A DNA stretch of 64,000 nucleotides from contig NKYR01000035.1 of the NCBI GenBank assembly GCA_003184365.1, positions 248,001 to 312,000 of the forward strand, in the 5' to 3' direction. The notes under the pieces are model-generated. The model had not been told where the DNA came from, made no database searches, and saw nothing but the letters and a program-made list of their open reading frames with translations. The position numbers and the translations under genes are program-made. Below, piece by piece: positions 34,193 through 43,469 of this stretch (position 1 is its first letter; every line of letters starts with the position of its first letter). The DNA comes from Evernia prunastri (lineage: Eukaryota > Ascomycota > Lecanoromycetes > Lecanorales > Parmeliaceae).

Positions 34193-35989
34193 ATGCCCAG
34201 AGGCCCAAAGAAGCGGAAGCCGACAGTCAAAAGTTTCAACACAGTACCAAACCCTAAGAAGCAAGTCGTCCTCACCACCAAGAATTTGACCACGATCAAG
34301 GTCAAGCACCCAGCATGGTCTGCCCCAAATATGCGCCAGCAAAGTATCACGCAGATGGATCCACTACGAGACTATTACCATCCAGAGCTCGATAATGAAG
34401 TTTTGAAGACAGATGAAGAGGAAGATAGCTACGTAGCCTCGCCCACAAGAAACAAGAGGCGGAGGGTTACTCCAGAGAAGCAATACTCTCGCAAAATTGA
34501 GACAAGGAGTGCAAAGAGGCAGGCTGCCAAGGAGGAGCCTGCAATTGAAGAACAGGAAAACCAAGTTATTCTTCCATCTCCAGGAGTTGAAGCAAAAGCC
34601 CATATGCTTAGAGCAAAAATGTCTACTGCTATGCTACCGCCAAATACACCGGTGTCTTTAAGGAGAAAGGAAATTCCCTCATCGCAATCTCCAGCAGATA
34701 CCCCTTTCTCGGCACAAAGTCGCCAATCTCTACGTGATTATACGAGGTCTCCACTGAAAGAGAAGTCTACAAACATTGATTCGTCTTTGAAATCACCGAT
34801 GAAAGGAGCTCGGTGGTCGAAGGTATTAGAGGTGGCAGATAGTATGGAAACTGAGGACGAGGATAGTCCGCCCCCGGTGAGAGTTGAGTCGACGAGTGGA
34901 TTTGTTGGGTCTATCGCAGAGCCGGAACATATTGCGGGAGAGGAACCTCAGCTTCCGTCCCATGCATTCTCAGTCCATGTAGATGACTTCAATGAAAGGC
35001 TTAGGGCCGCTCAAAGACCGGTCAAGGAAGTCCAAAATTCAAGTCAAAGCAGGCTTAGACACGAGGTTGTCGATTCTACAGACGAAGAAAATGATAACGA
35101 AGAGGCCGAGGCCTTCAATGCCGGCTTAGAAACACAGGCTGCTCTCGCAAGTACCGATTTTTCACAGAAGGGTTCGGGTCAATCGTCTAAACCGATGCCG
35201 ACTACCTTGAGACCTGCGAGAGATGAGGCTGAGCTTCCACCCGTTCAAAGAAATGCTTCGGCATCGCCAGACCCTCTGAATGCTCAAACCCGGTCAGCTA
35301 GGCAGAGCAATGTGGAAAACCATATTCAGGTTCACAGCCCTAAAAAGGTCGAGTTCGTCGATCTCGCTAGTTCGGACCCTCCATGTCCAACCACGCCGTC
35401 ACCCCTCCGCGAGCGCCCCTCAGACCCCGAAGAAGCCTCTGCTCAGCTGTTCGCTGATCTCCGCCGCGACACGCAGCCAATGGGTCTCCAGACCGAATCT
35501 CAGTACGAGCAAGGATGGACCACCTATACCCCAGCCGACGACATAAACTCAGATCTCGAGCCAGTTCCTTACTCCGGAAAGCCCGTCGAACCGCCCTCAT
35601 CTGGGGTCATGACCGTCCCCACCCAATTCATCCGCCCACCAATCTCCACCCCCCCAAAATTTTACAAGGCGCCCGTTCCACCCTCTCAGGCTACCACCGT
35701 AGACCTCACGCAGCCCTCGCCCCGTAATGTGACATCGTCGTCCCAGGCCGTCACTCAGCGGTCATCAAGGAACTTGCACTCGTCGTCTCAAGCGCATCCA
35801 TCATCGCCTCCGCCTATGCCACCGCCTTCGAGCTCGCCGTTGGAGAGTCGAAAGCTGGATCCGTGGGCCGGGTACAAGTGGGATGGCGTCAGGCTTACCG
35901 AGAGTCAGTTATTGCCGGATAGTTTGCTGGAAGACAGTCAGGTTGGGCCGCCGCCGTTGAGTCAGGAGGGTTGGGCCGAGGAGCTGTGA
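34193..35989 (+). CDS. Hypothetical basic, disordered nuclear-type protein
   Basis: Single-exon gene of 598 residues (695 if the in-frame ATG at 33902 is used). I do not recognise a family. The N-terminus is strongly basic (PRGPKKRKPTVKSF), with another cluster NKRRRVTPEKQ, suggesting nuclear localisation. The body is Ser/Pro/Glu-rich with many SP and SQ dipeptides (SPLKE, SSQSPADTPF), typical of phospho-regulated disordered proteins. A short conserved-looking end carries DPWAGYKWDGVRLTESQLLP. Start 34193 is favoured because PRGPKKRK is a natural beginning and the upstream frame has different composition. A role in DNA repair or chromatin, suggested by divergence from RAD4, is speculation. 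Confidence 0.7.
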   Translation: MPRGPKKRKPTVKSFNTVPNPKKQVVLTTKNLTTIKVKHPAWSAPNMRQQSITQMDPLRDYYHPELDNEVLKTDEEEDSYVASPTRNKRRRVTPEKQYSRKIETRSAKRQAAKEEPAIEEQENQVILPSPGVEAKAHMLRAKMSTAMLPPNTPVSLRRKEIPSSQSPADTPFSAQSRQSLRDYTRSPLKEKSTNIDSSLKSPMKGARWSKVLEVADSMETEDEDSPPPVRVESTSGFVGSIAEPEHIAGEEPQLPSHAFSVHVDDFNERLRAAQRPVKEVQNSSQSRLRHEVVDSTDEENDNEEAEAFNAGLETQAALASTDFSQKGSGQSSKPMPTTLRPARDEAELPPVQRNASASPDPLNAQTRSARQSNVENHIQVHSPKKVEFVDLASSDPPCPTTPSPLRERPSDPEEASAQLFADLRRDTQPMGLQTESQYEQGWTTYTPADDINSDLEPVPYSGKPVEPPSSGVMTVPTQFIRPPISTPPKFYKAPVPPSQATTVDLTQPSPRNVTSSSQAVTQRSSRNLHSSSQAHPSSPPPMPPPSSSPLESRKLDPWAGYKWDGVRLTESQLLPDSLLEDSQVGPPPLSQEGWAEEL

Positions 35990-36698
35990 GTGCTGTGGAG
36001 GAGAGGGGTCGATGCAACGGTGCATGGAATATCATGGCTAATGTATGCATAGCGAGGATTGGTAGCATAGCATTGAATGAACGTGAGAACGAAGCAAGTC
36101 TGCAGTCCCACGATTCTCAATCATCTCAGGCTTGGCGAATCGGGGAATAAAGACTCCTTTCACCTGGCAACGTGTGATTTCCTACCGATTGTATTCAGAA
36201 GTGACTTTCCGCTTAGGAGGCCATGACATTCCCAGATTGAAGCTTTCCGAGTCTGCGAGCAGGCATACATCCAGGGGATATTGGTCTCGGCACTACATAA
36301 CAAGAAAGATGGACCTGGACCCGTTCAGCGGGCTATGAGAACGGAGGAGGGGTCTAGGGAGGTCTGTAGTCCGTCCAGCTCAGCTCAATCATGTATGAAA
36401 CTTCGCCTTCCTACATACTCCTTGCTTCCTCTCTTGTCATATACCGAACGTTATGTACGTCGCCAGTTCAGCTGCACTATCCTGCGCGAGTGGGATAGTA
36501 TCTCTTTTGGACGGGCATAGATAGATAGGCTTCAGGATTGGAGCCCCTGTGTTTCCTGGATGTTGATGATCGGACTGGGACTGGGCTGGGCTGGGCTGGG
36601 CTGGGCTGGGCTGGGCTGGGCTGGGCTGGGCTGGGTTGGGTTGGGTTGGAAATAAGCAATCTTTGAAACTGCGAGCATATTCTTTCTCTGCCTTATCA
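35990..36698. other. Convergent intergenic gap with microsatellite
   Basis: This 709-nt gap lies between the 34193 gene (+) and BFR2 (-). Apart from the CTGGG repeat at 36581-36649 it shows no gene. Confidence 0.5.
36581..36649 (+). repeat. CTGGG/TTGGG pentanucleotide microsatellite
   Basis: Eleven uninterrupted CTGGG units run from 36581 to 36635, followed by three TTGGG-type units to 36649. One extra unit and an A precede the array. Every unit supplies a G-triplet with a 2-nt spacer, so the plus strand fits a G-quadruplex pattern many times over. It sits between two convergent genes. Confidence 0.95.
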
Positions 36699-38503
36699 TT
36701 ATCCAAACAACCTCAACCCTACTGCTCCTTCCATCTCCCCCTCGTCCTCCTCACCCTCAATCCCCTCCACATCATCAACGCCATCAATGCCCTCATCCTC
36801 ACCCAACCGCACTTTCCTCCCGAACAAACTCCCGAACAACTCCGTCCTCTGTCTCTCGCCCCAGCTGCCTAGATCCTCCGGCGCCATGAAATTCTGCAGT
36901 TTCTCTTGCACCGTGTATCTCATTTTCCGCCCCTTGCTCGCTTTCGTGTCGACGGGTTTCTTCACTTTGAATTGCCTACTGCTTGGCAAAGATGTCCCGT
37001 TGGAAGTGATGGCGGCCAGGGGTGCTCCGCCGGCTGTGGTGGAATCGGCCATGCGCTGGTCGACTAGTTCGCGGAGTAGGAGGGTATAGAAATCTGCATC
37101 GTCGTAGATGGAGGGGTCTGAGAGGATGCGGGAGGCGGCTTGGATCGGGGCGCAGCTTCGTGGTACTTGCGTCTTTGCCAGTAGTTTTACTGCACTTGAG
37201 CCCGAAAGGTGCTGGTCTAGGACGCTCGTGAGAGGTTGTTGGGAGGGTGTTTGGGAGAATTTGTGGGCGCGTGGGATGGCGATGGCGGGATTAGTCTTGT
37301 GAGACCATTTTGTCAGAGTGGCGCGGCGCTTGGGGATATTGTCGGCTTCGTATTCTTGCATCTTTTGCCACAGGGTTGAAGAGGGTCTAATTCGGGTCGA
37401 GGAAGACGGGAGGGCGGAGGGAAGGCTTTTAGATGTGGACGGTTGAAGAGAGGAGCGGAGCTCAGAGATGCTGTCAAATAACCTCAGCGCAGCCCTTTCA
37501 GCCGCTTCAATGGCTTTAGAGTGATCTTTCGATCCACCAGCGGAGTCGTCCATGGAATTCGTGGCTATGAGCGCTTTCTGGAGCTTGATGCGTGTGTTCA
37601 ATAGAGAGTCGAAGGTGGTATGTTGGTGTTTGATGGCTCGGCCTTTCGTTACGTCTGCTTTTGCGGCTTTGGAAAGCGACGCTGCTACTGTCTTTTGCTC
37701 CTCGGCCATCATTTTTCGGAGAGCTGCCCGATCGTCCGCTTTCGGCTCTGTGGGACCATCGCTGACGCTGGTGTCCTTGCTGTCACCGTTACTATCTGAA
37801 GCATCCTCATCCTCCATCTCGGCATCATCTGAATCACCTTCCTCCTCTTCAACCGCACTCTCTGAAGTATTGATTTCATCATCCATGGCTTCATCCTCGG
37901 AGCCTCCGTCTTCCGAGTCATCTCCATTATCCTCTTTCCCATTCGCTCTTGATACCCCACTGTCCCTGAAGGAGAATTTACTAAACTTCTCTTCATCCCC
38001 GCTCTCAAAGGCTTCATCGCTATAGATCTCTTCATCCTCACCCGGTTGCTGCTCGTCTAGGTCTTCATCCGGGTCTGCGTATTCAGCGCTACCGGAGTCC
38101 TCCTGCTCGCTATGGCTGGCGAATGGGTCGTTTTCGCTTTCCTCCTCTAAGAGTGCATCTCTGCTAATGCTCGCACCTGTATATTGCAATCCGAGGTCAA
38201 GGCCATTCGGCTTTCGAAGCTTGCTCTTCCTAGCTGTTGTTAGCGAGCCCGGTATGTGGTCTTGAACCGAAAAGGCGTACCCAACATCCACGTAGTGTCC
38301 ACGAGCCTCAGCCAAGTCCTCGTCGTCATTAACCGAATCGGAGCCATTGTCGTCCTTGAATTGCCCAGCATCGTCTTCTGGATCGAGCTCTGCAACAGAT
38401 TAGACCTGGCCAAACGGACGGGATCGCATTAACCTTTTGGGGCAGGATCCTCTAGATCCGCCAGCTGCTCTGCCCAAGATCTGGGCATTTTAACTTTCGC
38501 CAT
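36699..38503 (-). CDS. bfr2: Ribosome biogenesis protein Bfr2/AATF
   Basis: Nucleolar factor of early small-subunit (90S/SSU processome) assembly, homologue of human AATF/Che-1. Two exons, 38503-38434 and 38389-36699, join in phase for 586 residues. The first residues MAKVKMPRSWAEQLADLED match the family start, so ATG 38503 is secure. A very acidic stretch (about residues 90-200) is followed by the AATF helical region (TTFDSLLNTRIKLQKALIAT) and the TRAUB domain at the C-terminus (DADFYTLLLRELVDQR, KGRKMRYTVQEKLQNFMAPE, ELFGSLFGRKVRLGEDEG). Convergent with the 34193 gene; its upstream side carries the transposon. Confidence 0.92.
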
Positions 38504-38875
38504 GAGCGAATCTACAGAGTACGGACCGCGTTAATGGTGATGGACTTAACGAGTTGTAAATGGTAATTGGCTCGATTGGTATTTGAAAAAGTTCGTGGCG
38601 ACTATCACCCGCGTAAAAAGCGGCTAAAATAACGGTTCTGCAATCGATGTTGCCCCAAATTTCAATTTTTTCGACAGGTCAAATACAGAAAGTGCATGTA
38701 TCTTGGTAATGTGATACTGAGCTACGATTGAATCAGTCGCGACATTTACACCATCTACTTACGCTGCCCAAAGTGAGTCTGTACATATGATATCCTGGAG
38801 AAAAGAATACTTAAGTAGCTCTCGGCGCTCAGACTCCGAAAGCCAAAAGTCGCCGCCAAAGGACCCCTTCTTCTA

Positions 38876-38970
38876 TTATGAGTTGCAAAATGAATAAGAT
38901 TGCTTGGCAAAATCCATCGCGCCCCGCCTCCGATAATTTCTTACTCGATCTCATAGAAATATATAGAGAA
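38876..38970 (+). repeat. Terminal inverted repeat, left
   Basis: Left end of the Tc1/mariner element. It matches the reverse complement of 40760-40854, identical for the outer 42 nt and diverging inward. TA flanks it at 38874-38875. Confidence 0.85.
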
Positions 38971-39776
38971 TTCGCTTTCAATGGCCAACCACCACATTTA
39001 AATTATCTAAATTCCTGCTCGAAGGCCTCTATTTCACCGTCAAATATATAGCCAGCTGAACTATGTTTAAAATGCTCCACAGCAAACCTGTCACAGCCAC
39101 TATTCTCAACTGCATACCGCAGAAATCTCTCGAAATCGTTCTGAAAGACGTGTCGAAAGTCTTCAAAATAACGTCGCATTCAGACCTTCAAAACACTGAA
39201 CGAGAGCTTAATTGAATTGTAGTCAGATGAGTAAGAAGGGAGATACTTGACGAGATATCTCTTAGTCTGAATAGCCTCAATAATGCGTGAATCGACGTAA
39301 ACACTGACGTTGTCTAGAACTATGATACTACGCTCTTCAAGATACTCGTTGCACAGTGATAGTAGTCGATTGATTAGTCAGTCAAAAATATCATCTTTCT
39401 TGTAATAGCCTCTTTTGATTTCGATGCAGAACAAATAATCAGCAGTGATATATGCAGATAGAACACTGATCGAGTCATCTCTTGTCATATCGTCGCGATA
39501 TCAAGCAGAATCATCAATGAGAGCATAGGTCATAGACCGCCACATTATTTGCAGCTTAAACAGCGTCTCGTCGATAAATATCAGCTGTTCAACCTTTATC
39601 TGACTCGCAAATGTCTATCATCCGACGCGTAGTTTCTCGCTCTGAAAATCTATACGTTAACTCTTCTTACGACTTATTTCAGCGTTCTTTAAAACCCTCG
39701 AAATCGTCGACTTATAAACTGTTACGGAGAATCCTACACAGAAGCCTTGCAGGGCTAGAGCTTTCGCATTAGGCAT
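38950..39776 (-). pseudogene. Tc1/mariner transposase relic
   Basis: Reading the minus strand gives recognisable DDE-superfamily blocks: QLIFIDETLF (first Asp), SIIVLDNVSVY (second Asp), then LVKYLPSYSSDYNSIKLSFS, which corresponds to the usual YLPPYSPDFNPIE block. The third catalytic residue, normally Glu after Ile, is Lys (codon at 39207-39209). At least four in-frame stops interrupt the frame, and the N-terminal DNA-binding region is broken by the solo LTR. The element cannot encode active transposase; it is old and decayed. Confidence 0.8.
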
Positions 39777-40007
39777 GGTTGCCGATCTTCTCCGCATACT
39801 TTATGCATCTTGCAGGCAGATAGACTCATCATCTTTACACATACCACCAACCACCATATTATCATATAGATTGTTACGAGTGTGTCAAGCAGGCACTTGG
39901 CAAGTAGCCCTATGGGCTAGAGTCTTGGCACACTCTCCCACTATATGTACCATAGTTCCTAGAGATAGCAAGTTCCTTCCTCATCAATAGAATCTTGGTC
40001 AACCACC

Positions 40008-40232
40008 TGTCAGAACCGTGCCCAGAGTCAAGTCTAATGGGGGTAAATTGAATAAGACAACTAGATAAAGAGCGAATATATACACAGGAGAAGAGCGCTT
40101 AAATACTAGGAAGAATCCCCGCTAGCCTATGTGATAATGAGAATGTGTCAATGACCAATAAATACTCTATGTGCCTGACACATAGCCATAAACACTCCCT
40201 TTGTACCTGACAGCTAGGGTACGTCCGTAACA
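40008..40232. mobile_element. Solo LTR of a retrotransposon, nested in the DNA transposon
   Basis: A 225-nt segment begins TGTCAGAACC and ends CGTAACA, the TG..CA ends of an LTR. It is flanked by a perfect 5-bp direct repeat CCACC (40003-40007 and 40233-40237), as left by retroviral-type integrase. No internal gag-pol or second LTR is present, so it is a solo LTR produced by recombination, probably of Ty3/gypsy or Ty1/copia type. It interrupts the Tc1/mariner element, so it inserted later. Confidence 0.8.
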
Positions 40233-40759
40233 CCACCTAGGTATACTCCTAACATAGATTATCAATCCATATTATACTATCCTTTAACATAAACCTTAAT
40301 CTTTCACTCTTTTTTCAGAAAACGCTTCAACTCGTTCTAATACAGTCACGACTTTTGACGTTGATACTTAAGTAGAGCCTTCAGAGCAGCGAATGAGAGA
40401 CTACGACTTCGTTCTTGTATATAGAATTCACGAGAGATCACGATATTGTCATAGATCGTTAGGTTTCTTTCTCATCGATACCCCGTTACGCGACTGACGT
40501 TAGTATTCTCAGCTACTGCATCAGATCGTCAATGAAATTCAAAAAGTAATTGAGCTCGCTGACGAACGTGAGATTCTTTTCTGAAGAGTGACATTGAAAA
40601 TTGTAGAAATGACGACACGTCGAAGTCAAGAGTGGCTATAGAGGGTGACTACACGTCGGGATTAGTGACAAAACACCGAGAAAAGCGTGTATACTCACTA
40701 TCGAAAGCTTCACGATTACTTAGCGCGTGTGGTGTAGATAGGTAGATGTTTGGAGGAAG

Positions 40760-40854
40760 TTCTCTATGAATTTTGGTGAGATCGTCTAACAAATTTTCGG
40801 AGGGGGGGCGCAATGGATTTTGCCAAGCAATCTTATTCATTTTGCAACTCATAA
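40760..40854 (-). repeat. Terminal inverted repeat, right
   Basis: Right end of the Tc1/mariner element, inverted partner of 38876-38970. TA flanks it at 40855-40856. Confidence 0.85.
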
Positions 40855-41075
40855 TAGCGCCATCCGTCATCCCGCGTCGGTCCCCAAAATCCAAAACCAA
40901 GAAATCTGATGCTCAATCGCTCGTAAACAAACATCTTCTTAACCCTTCACACTCCAACTTCTTCTCCTCCACAACTTCCTAACCACTTTCAATCCTTCAA
41001 AAGGCATCCCCGCATACCTATTTCTACAACACCTTACCCACATAATCCCCACAGCAAGCAAGCAACCAAGCAACC

Positions 41076-41495
41076 ATGTCCTCCCTCGTCTCCGGGATCT
41101 CCAACCTCTTCTCCTCCCTCTTCGAAATCCTCAGCGGCATCCTCAACAGCGTCTTCTCCGCCATCCAGTCCGTCTTCGGCCTCGCGCAAGACCTCATCAG
41201 CAGCATCTTCGACCTCATGAGCGGGCTTGTGGGATTCGTGCTTGGTAAGTTCCGGGAAAACAACTTCCCCCCCCCCCACAACCTCCCTCTTTCTTTCCTC
41301 CCCCCCCCTGCCCGATGGCTTGTCGAGCGTTTGTCGGATGGGGTCGGAAACGAGTGAGTGCTAACGCGAGGTGTTTTTTCTACTATAGGCAATATCGTCA
41401 TTATCGGCGTCCTGGTCGCGGTCTACGTCGGCTACTCCGCGTACAGGCAGAAGAATCAGGGGGGTGGGATCACGGGGGGAACGAAGAGGTCTTAG
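41076..41495 (+). CDS. Small single-pass membrane protein (uncharacterised)
   Basis: Two exons, 41076-41244 and 41389-41495, give 91 residues. The first 56 residues are an amphipathic Ser/Leu/Phe/Ile-rich array (MSSLVSGISNLFSSLFEILS, repeats of a roughly 11-residue pattern), followed by a clear transmembrane helix spanning the splice site (GLVGFVLGNIVIIGVLVAVY). A short basic Gly-rich tail ends in GGTKRS. Codon use is GC-rich and strongly biased (TCC, CTC, ATC), suggesting high expression. I cannot name it. The Tc1/mariner element ends only 221 nt upstream. Confidence 0.8.
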
Positions 41496-41902
41496 GTGGC
41501 GCGCGCGAGCTGAGGTGGACGGAGGCTGGAATGGCGCATGCCAGGTGGTTGTGCAGCTGTTGCGAGCGAGCGGGTCAACACGTAAGGGATGGAGTAGCGT
41601 GGTTGGATCAGTTCTCTAAGTAGTATAGATACCCTTCTTGCTGTTTGGTCATGCACGATTGTCTAGGGCCATGATACTATAAGTTTTCGGTTTGTCATGT
41701 TGATATCCTGGTGAACACTGATTGCTTTCGTAGGAACGTTTCATAAGATGTCTTCGTAACTAGCCTTAATCCTCTAAGCTTGATATCCTCCGCAATGCGA
41801 GCAACGCGTACCGATATCTATACACATGATGAAGCACAAATGCGAGCGACTATCGTAACTCGTAGCTTATTAGCCTACAGGCATTCCGCCTCAATATTGA
41901 TG
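41496..41902. other. Convergent intergenic gap
   Basis: This 407-nt gap lies between the small membrane protein (+) and the copper-fist gene (-). No gene or repeat is seen. Confidence 0.4.
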
Positions 41903-43469
41903 TTATTGCTCCCAATCATCCTCCACTTTGCATTCCGGTACCAGAGAGTCTTCAGAGGAGTCAAAGTGTTTAGCCCATACGTGATCTCTGTCAATCGCTC
42001 GCGGGGGCAATTTTAGCCCTCCCATTGCCGCAGTCTGGGTTTCTGGGTGCGCCATCCTCTGTGCGTCGTGCACCGTGAAGCCGTGTTTTGCAAACGCCTC
42101 AGATCGCAAGGGCATGCCAGCAGTCGGTTCTTCAAATTCGGTTGGGGAGGCCGTGGTGCCAATGAAATTAACGTCGCGTTCACTGAGTTTGTTTGAAGCC
42201 AGCACGGATGTATGGGATGGGTCCGGAAAAGAGGAAGAACTCGGAGGATAAGAAGGAGAGCTTGTAGGGTTGTAGCTGAGCGATTCTGCTGATGAAGAAT
42301 CTATGTTGTTGTAATTGAGCTCTTCGGCCGACGTAGATGCAATCTCGGGCCTGAGGGATTGACCACGAGCGTTGTGGGAGACGTAGTCGTCGACTTCGGA
42401 AAGGTCGCCGGAGGATGAGGTCGTCAGACCTGGCCGACCGACATTGCTGTGCTCAAAGCTCGCATATGATGGCGGTTGACTGTATGCTGAGGAGTACGCC
42501 CCATCTAACGGCAGGTCCACGGCGGACCAGTCCACCGCAGGCATGTTCATACCAGCGGAAAGTGCTGGCAGTTCCTCATGGGATGTGGAGTAGTAGTTTT
42601 CGAAACTTCTTGGCGATTGAGAGTAGTCTTCGGTGTACTGGCCCCGAACATTGTCGTATCCAGCATAAGACAGATCCAAAGGTGGTAGATCTCCGTTGCT
42701 GTCCCGGAATCGGGCAGTGCTTCGCTCTGGGGATCCATGTTCGGATTTGACCCGTCTTACGTCTTGCAGGGCGCTCGTAATCGAATCATGTAGCTGAGAA
42801 TGTGCCTCCTCTTTCTTTCTGATCAGCGGCAAGCTGTCTGTTGAGCGATGAGCTGTGTCATTGCCAGGTACGCTGTGAGGAATCGGGATTTTGTAGGGCA
42901 ATCCGCATTTGTGGGCCGAATCGTTGTGTTTGTGTACGGGCTTGTGATGTCCGTTGGTGAAGACGGTCAAAGAGTTTTCGGAGTCGGCCTTGAGCAAACG
43001 GGGCTTTCGAGAGCTTGTAGACCTCCCAAGTGGCGCAATTGGCATATCGATTTCCGGCACCGGATCGAGGTATTCTTTTTTGATAGCGCAAGTACATCGA
43101 GCCCCATGGCTACAGCAGCACGTCTTGCGGTCTTGTACAACAGGATCGGACGCTGCTTCTGATTGAAACTCCACCAAGCCTCCATTATCATTGCAATCGT
43201 CCTTGCCGTGTGGTTTAGCTCCGCATTCGCACTGTACGTGGGAGGCACGAGCCTTGCGGAGACCTCTGCAGTGTGGGCATTGTGAGACAGGGCGACCCTT
43301 TTTGTTGATGTGCGTAAGCTGTCGGTCTTAGGCGACTGTCAGCAAGGCCCATGGCTAGACCCTCCCTGAGAGAGGGAGAGCTCGAAGGCTTACCCGAGTG
43401 CTGGCAGGTGCTGACTCGGTGGCCTCTTACACATGCTTCGCAAGCGTACTTCTCGCCGTCAATTAACAT
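41903..43469 (-). CDS. Copper-fist transcription factor
   Basis: Copper-responsive regulator of the Mac1/Ace1/Cuf1/GRISEA family. Two exons, 43469-43394 and 43326-41903, give 499 residues. The copper-fist DNA-binding domain is complete: MLIDGEKYACEACVRGHR, Cys10, Cys13, Cys22 and His24 as zinc ligands, and the minor-groove KKGRP motif directly after the splice. A second conserved Cys group follows (SQCPHCRGLRKARASHVQCE, CGAKPHG), then a copper-binding Cys cluster KTCCCSHGARCTC at about residue 85. The remaining 400 residues are Ser/Pro-rich and disordered, presumably activation or regulatory. Whether it senses copper lack or excess cannot be read from sequence. The 5' region contains a 15-nt G run at 43895-43909. 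Confidence 0.92.

Larger units (their letters stand above)
38876..40854 (-). mobile_element. Degenerate Tc1/mariner-type DNA transposon
   Basis: A complete but dead element of 1979 nt (about 1750 without the nested LTR). Ends are inverted repeats of about 95 nt (38876-38970 and 40760-40854); the outer 42 nt are identical, starting TTATGAGTTGCAAAATGAAT. Both ends abut TA (38874-38875 and 40855-40856), the target duplication expected for Tc1/mariner. The interior is AT-rich and encodes a wrecked DDE transposase on the minus strand. The insertion lies in the shared upstream region of BFR2 and the small membrane protein gene. Confidence 0.85.
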
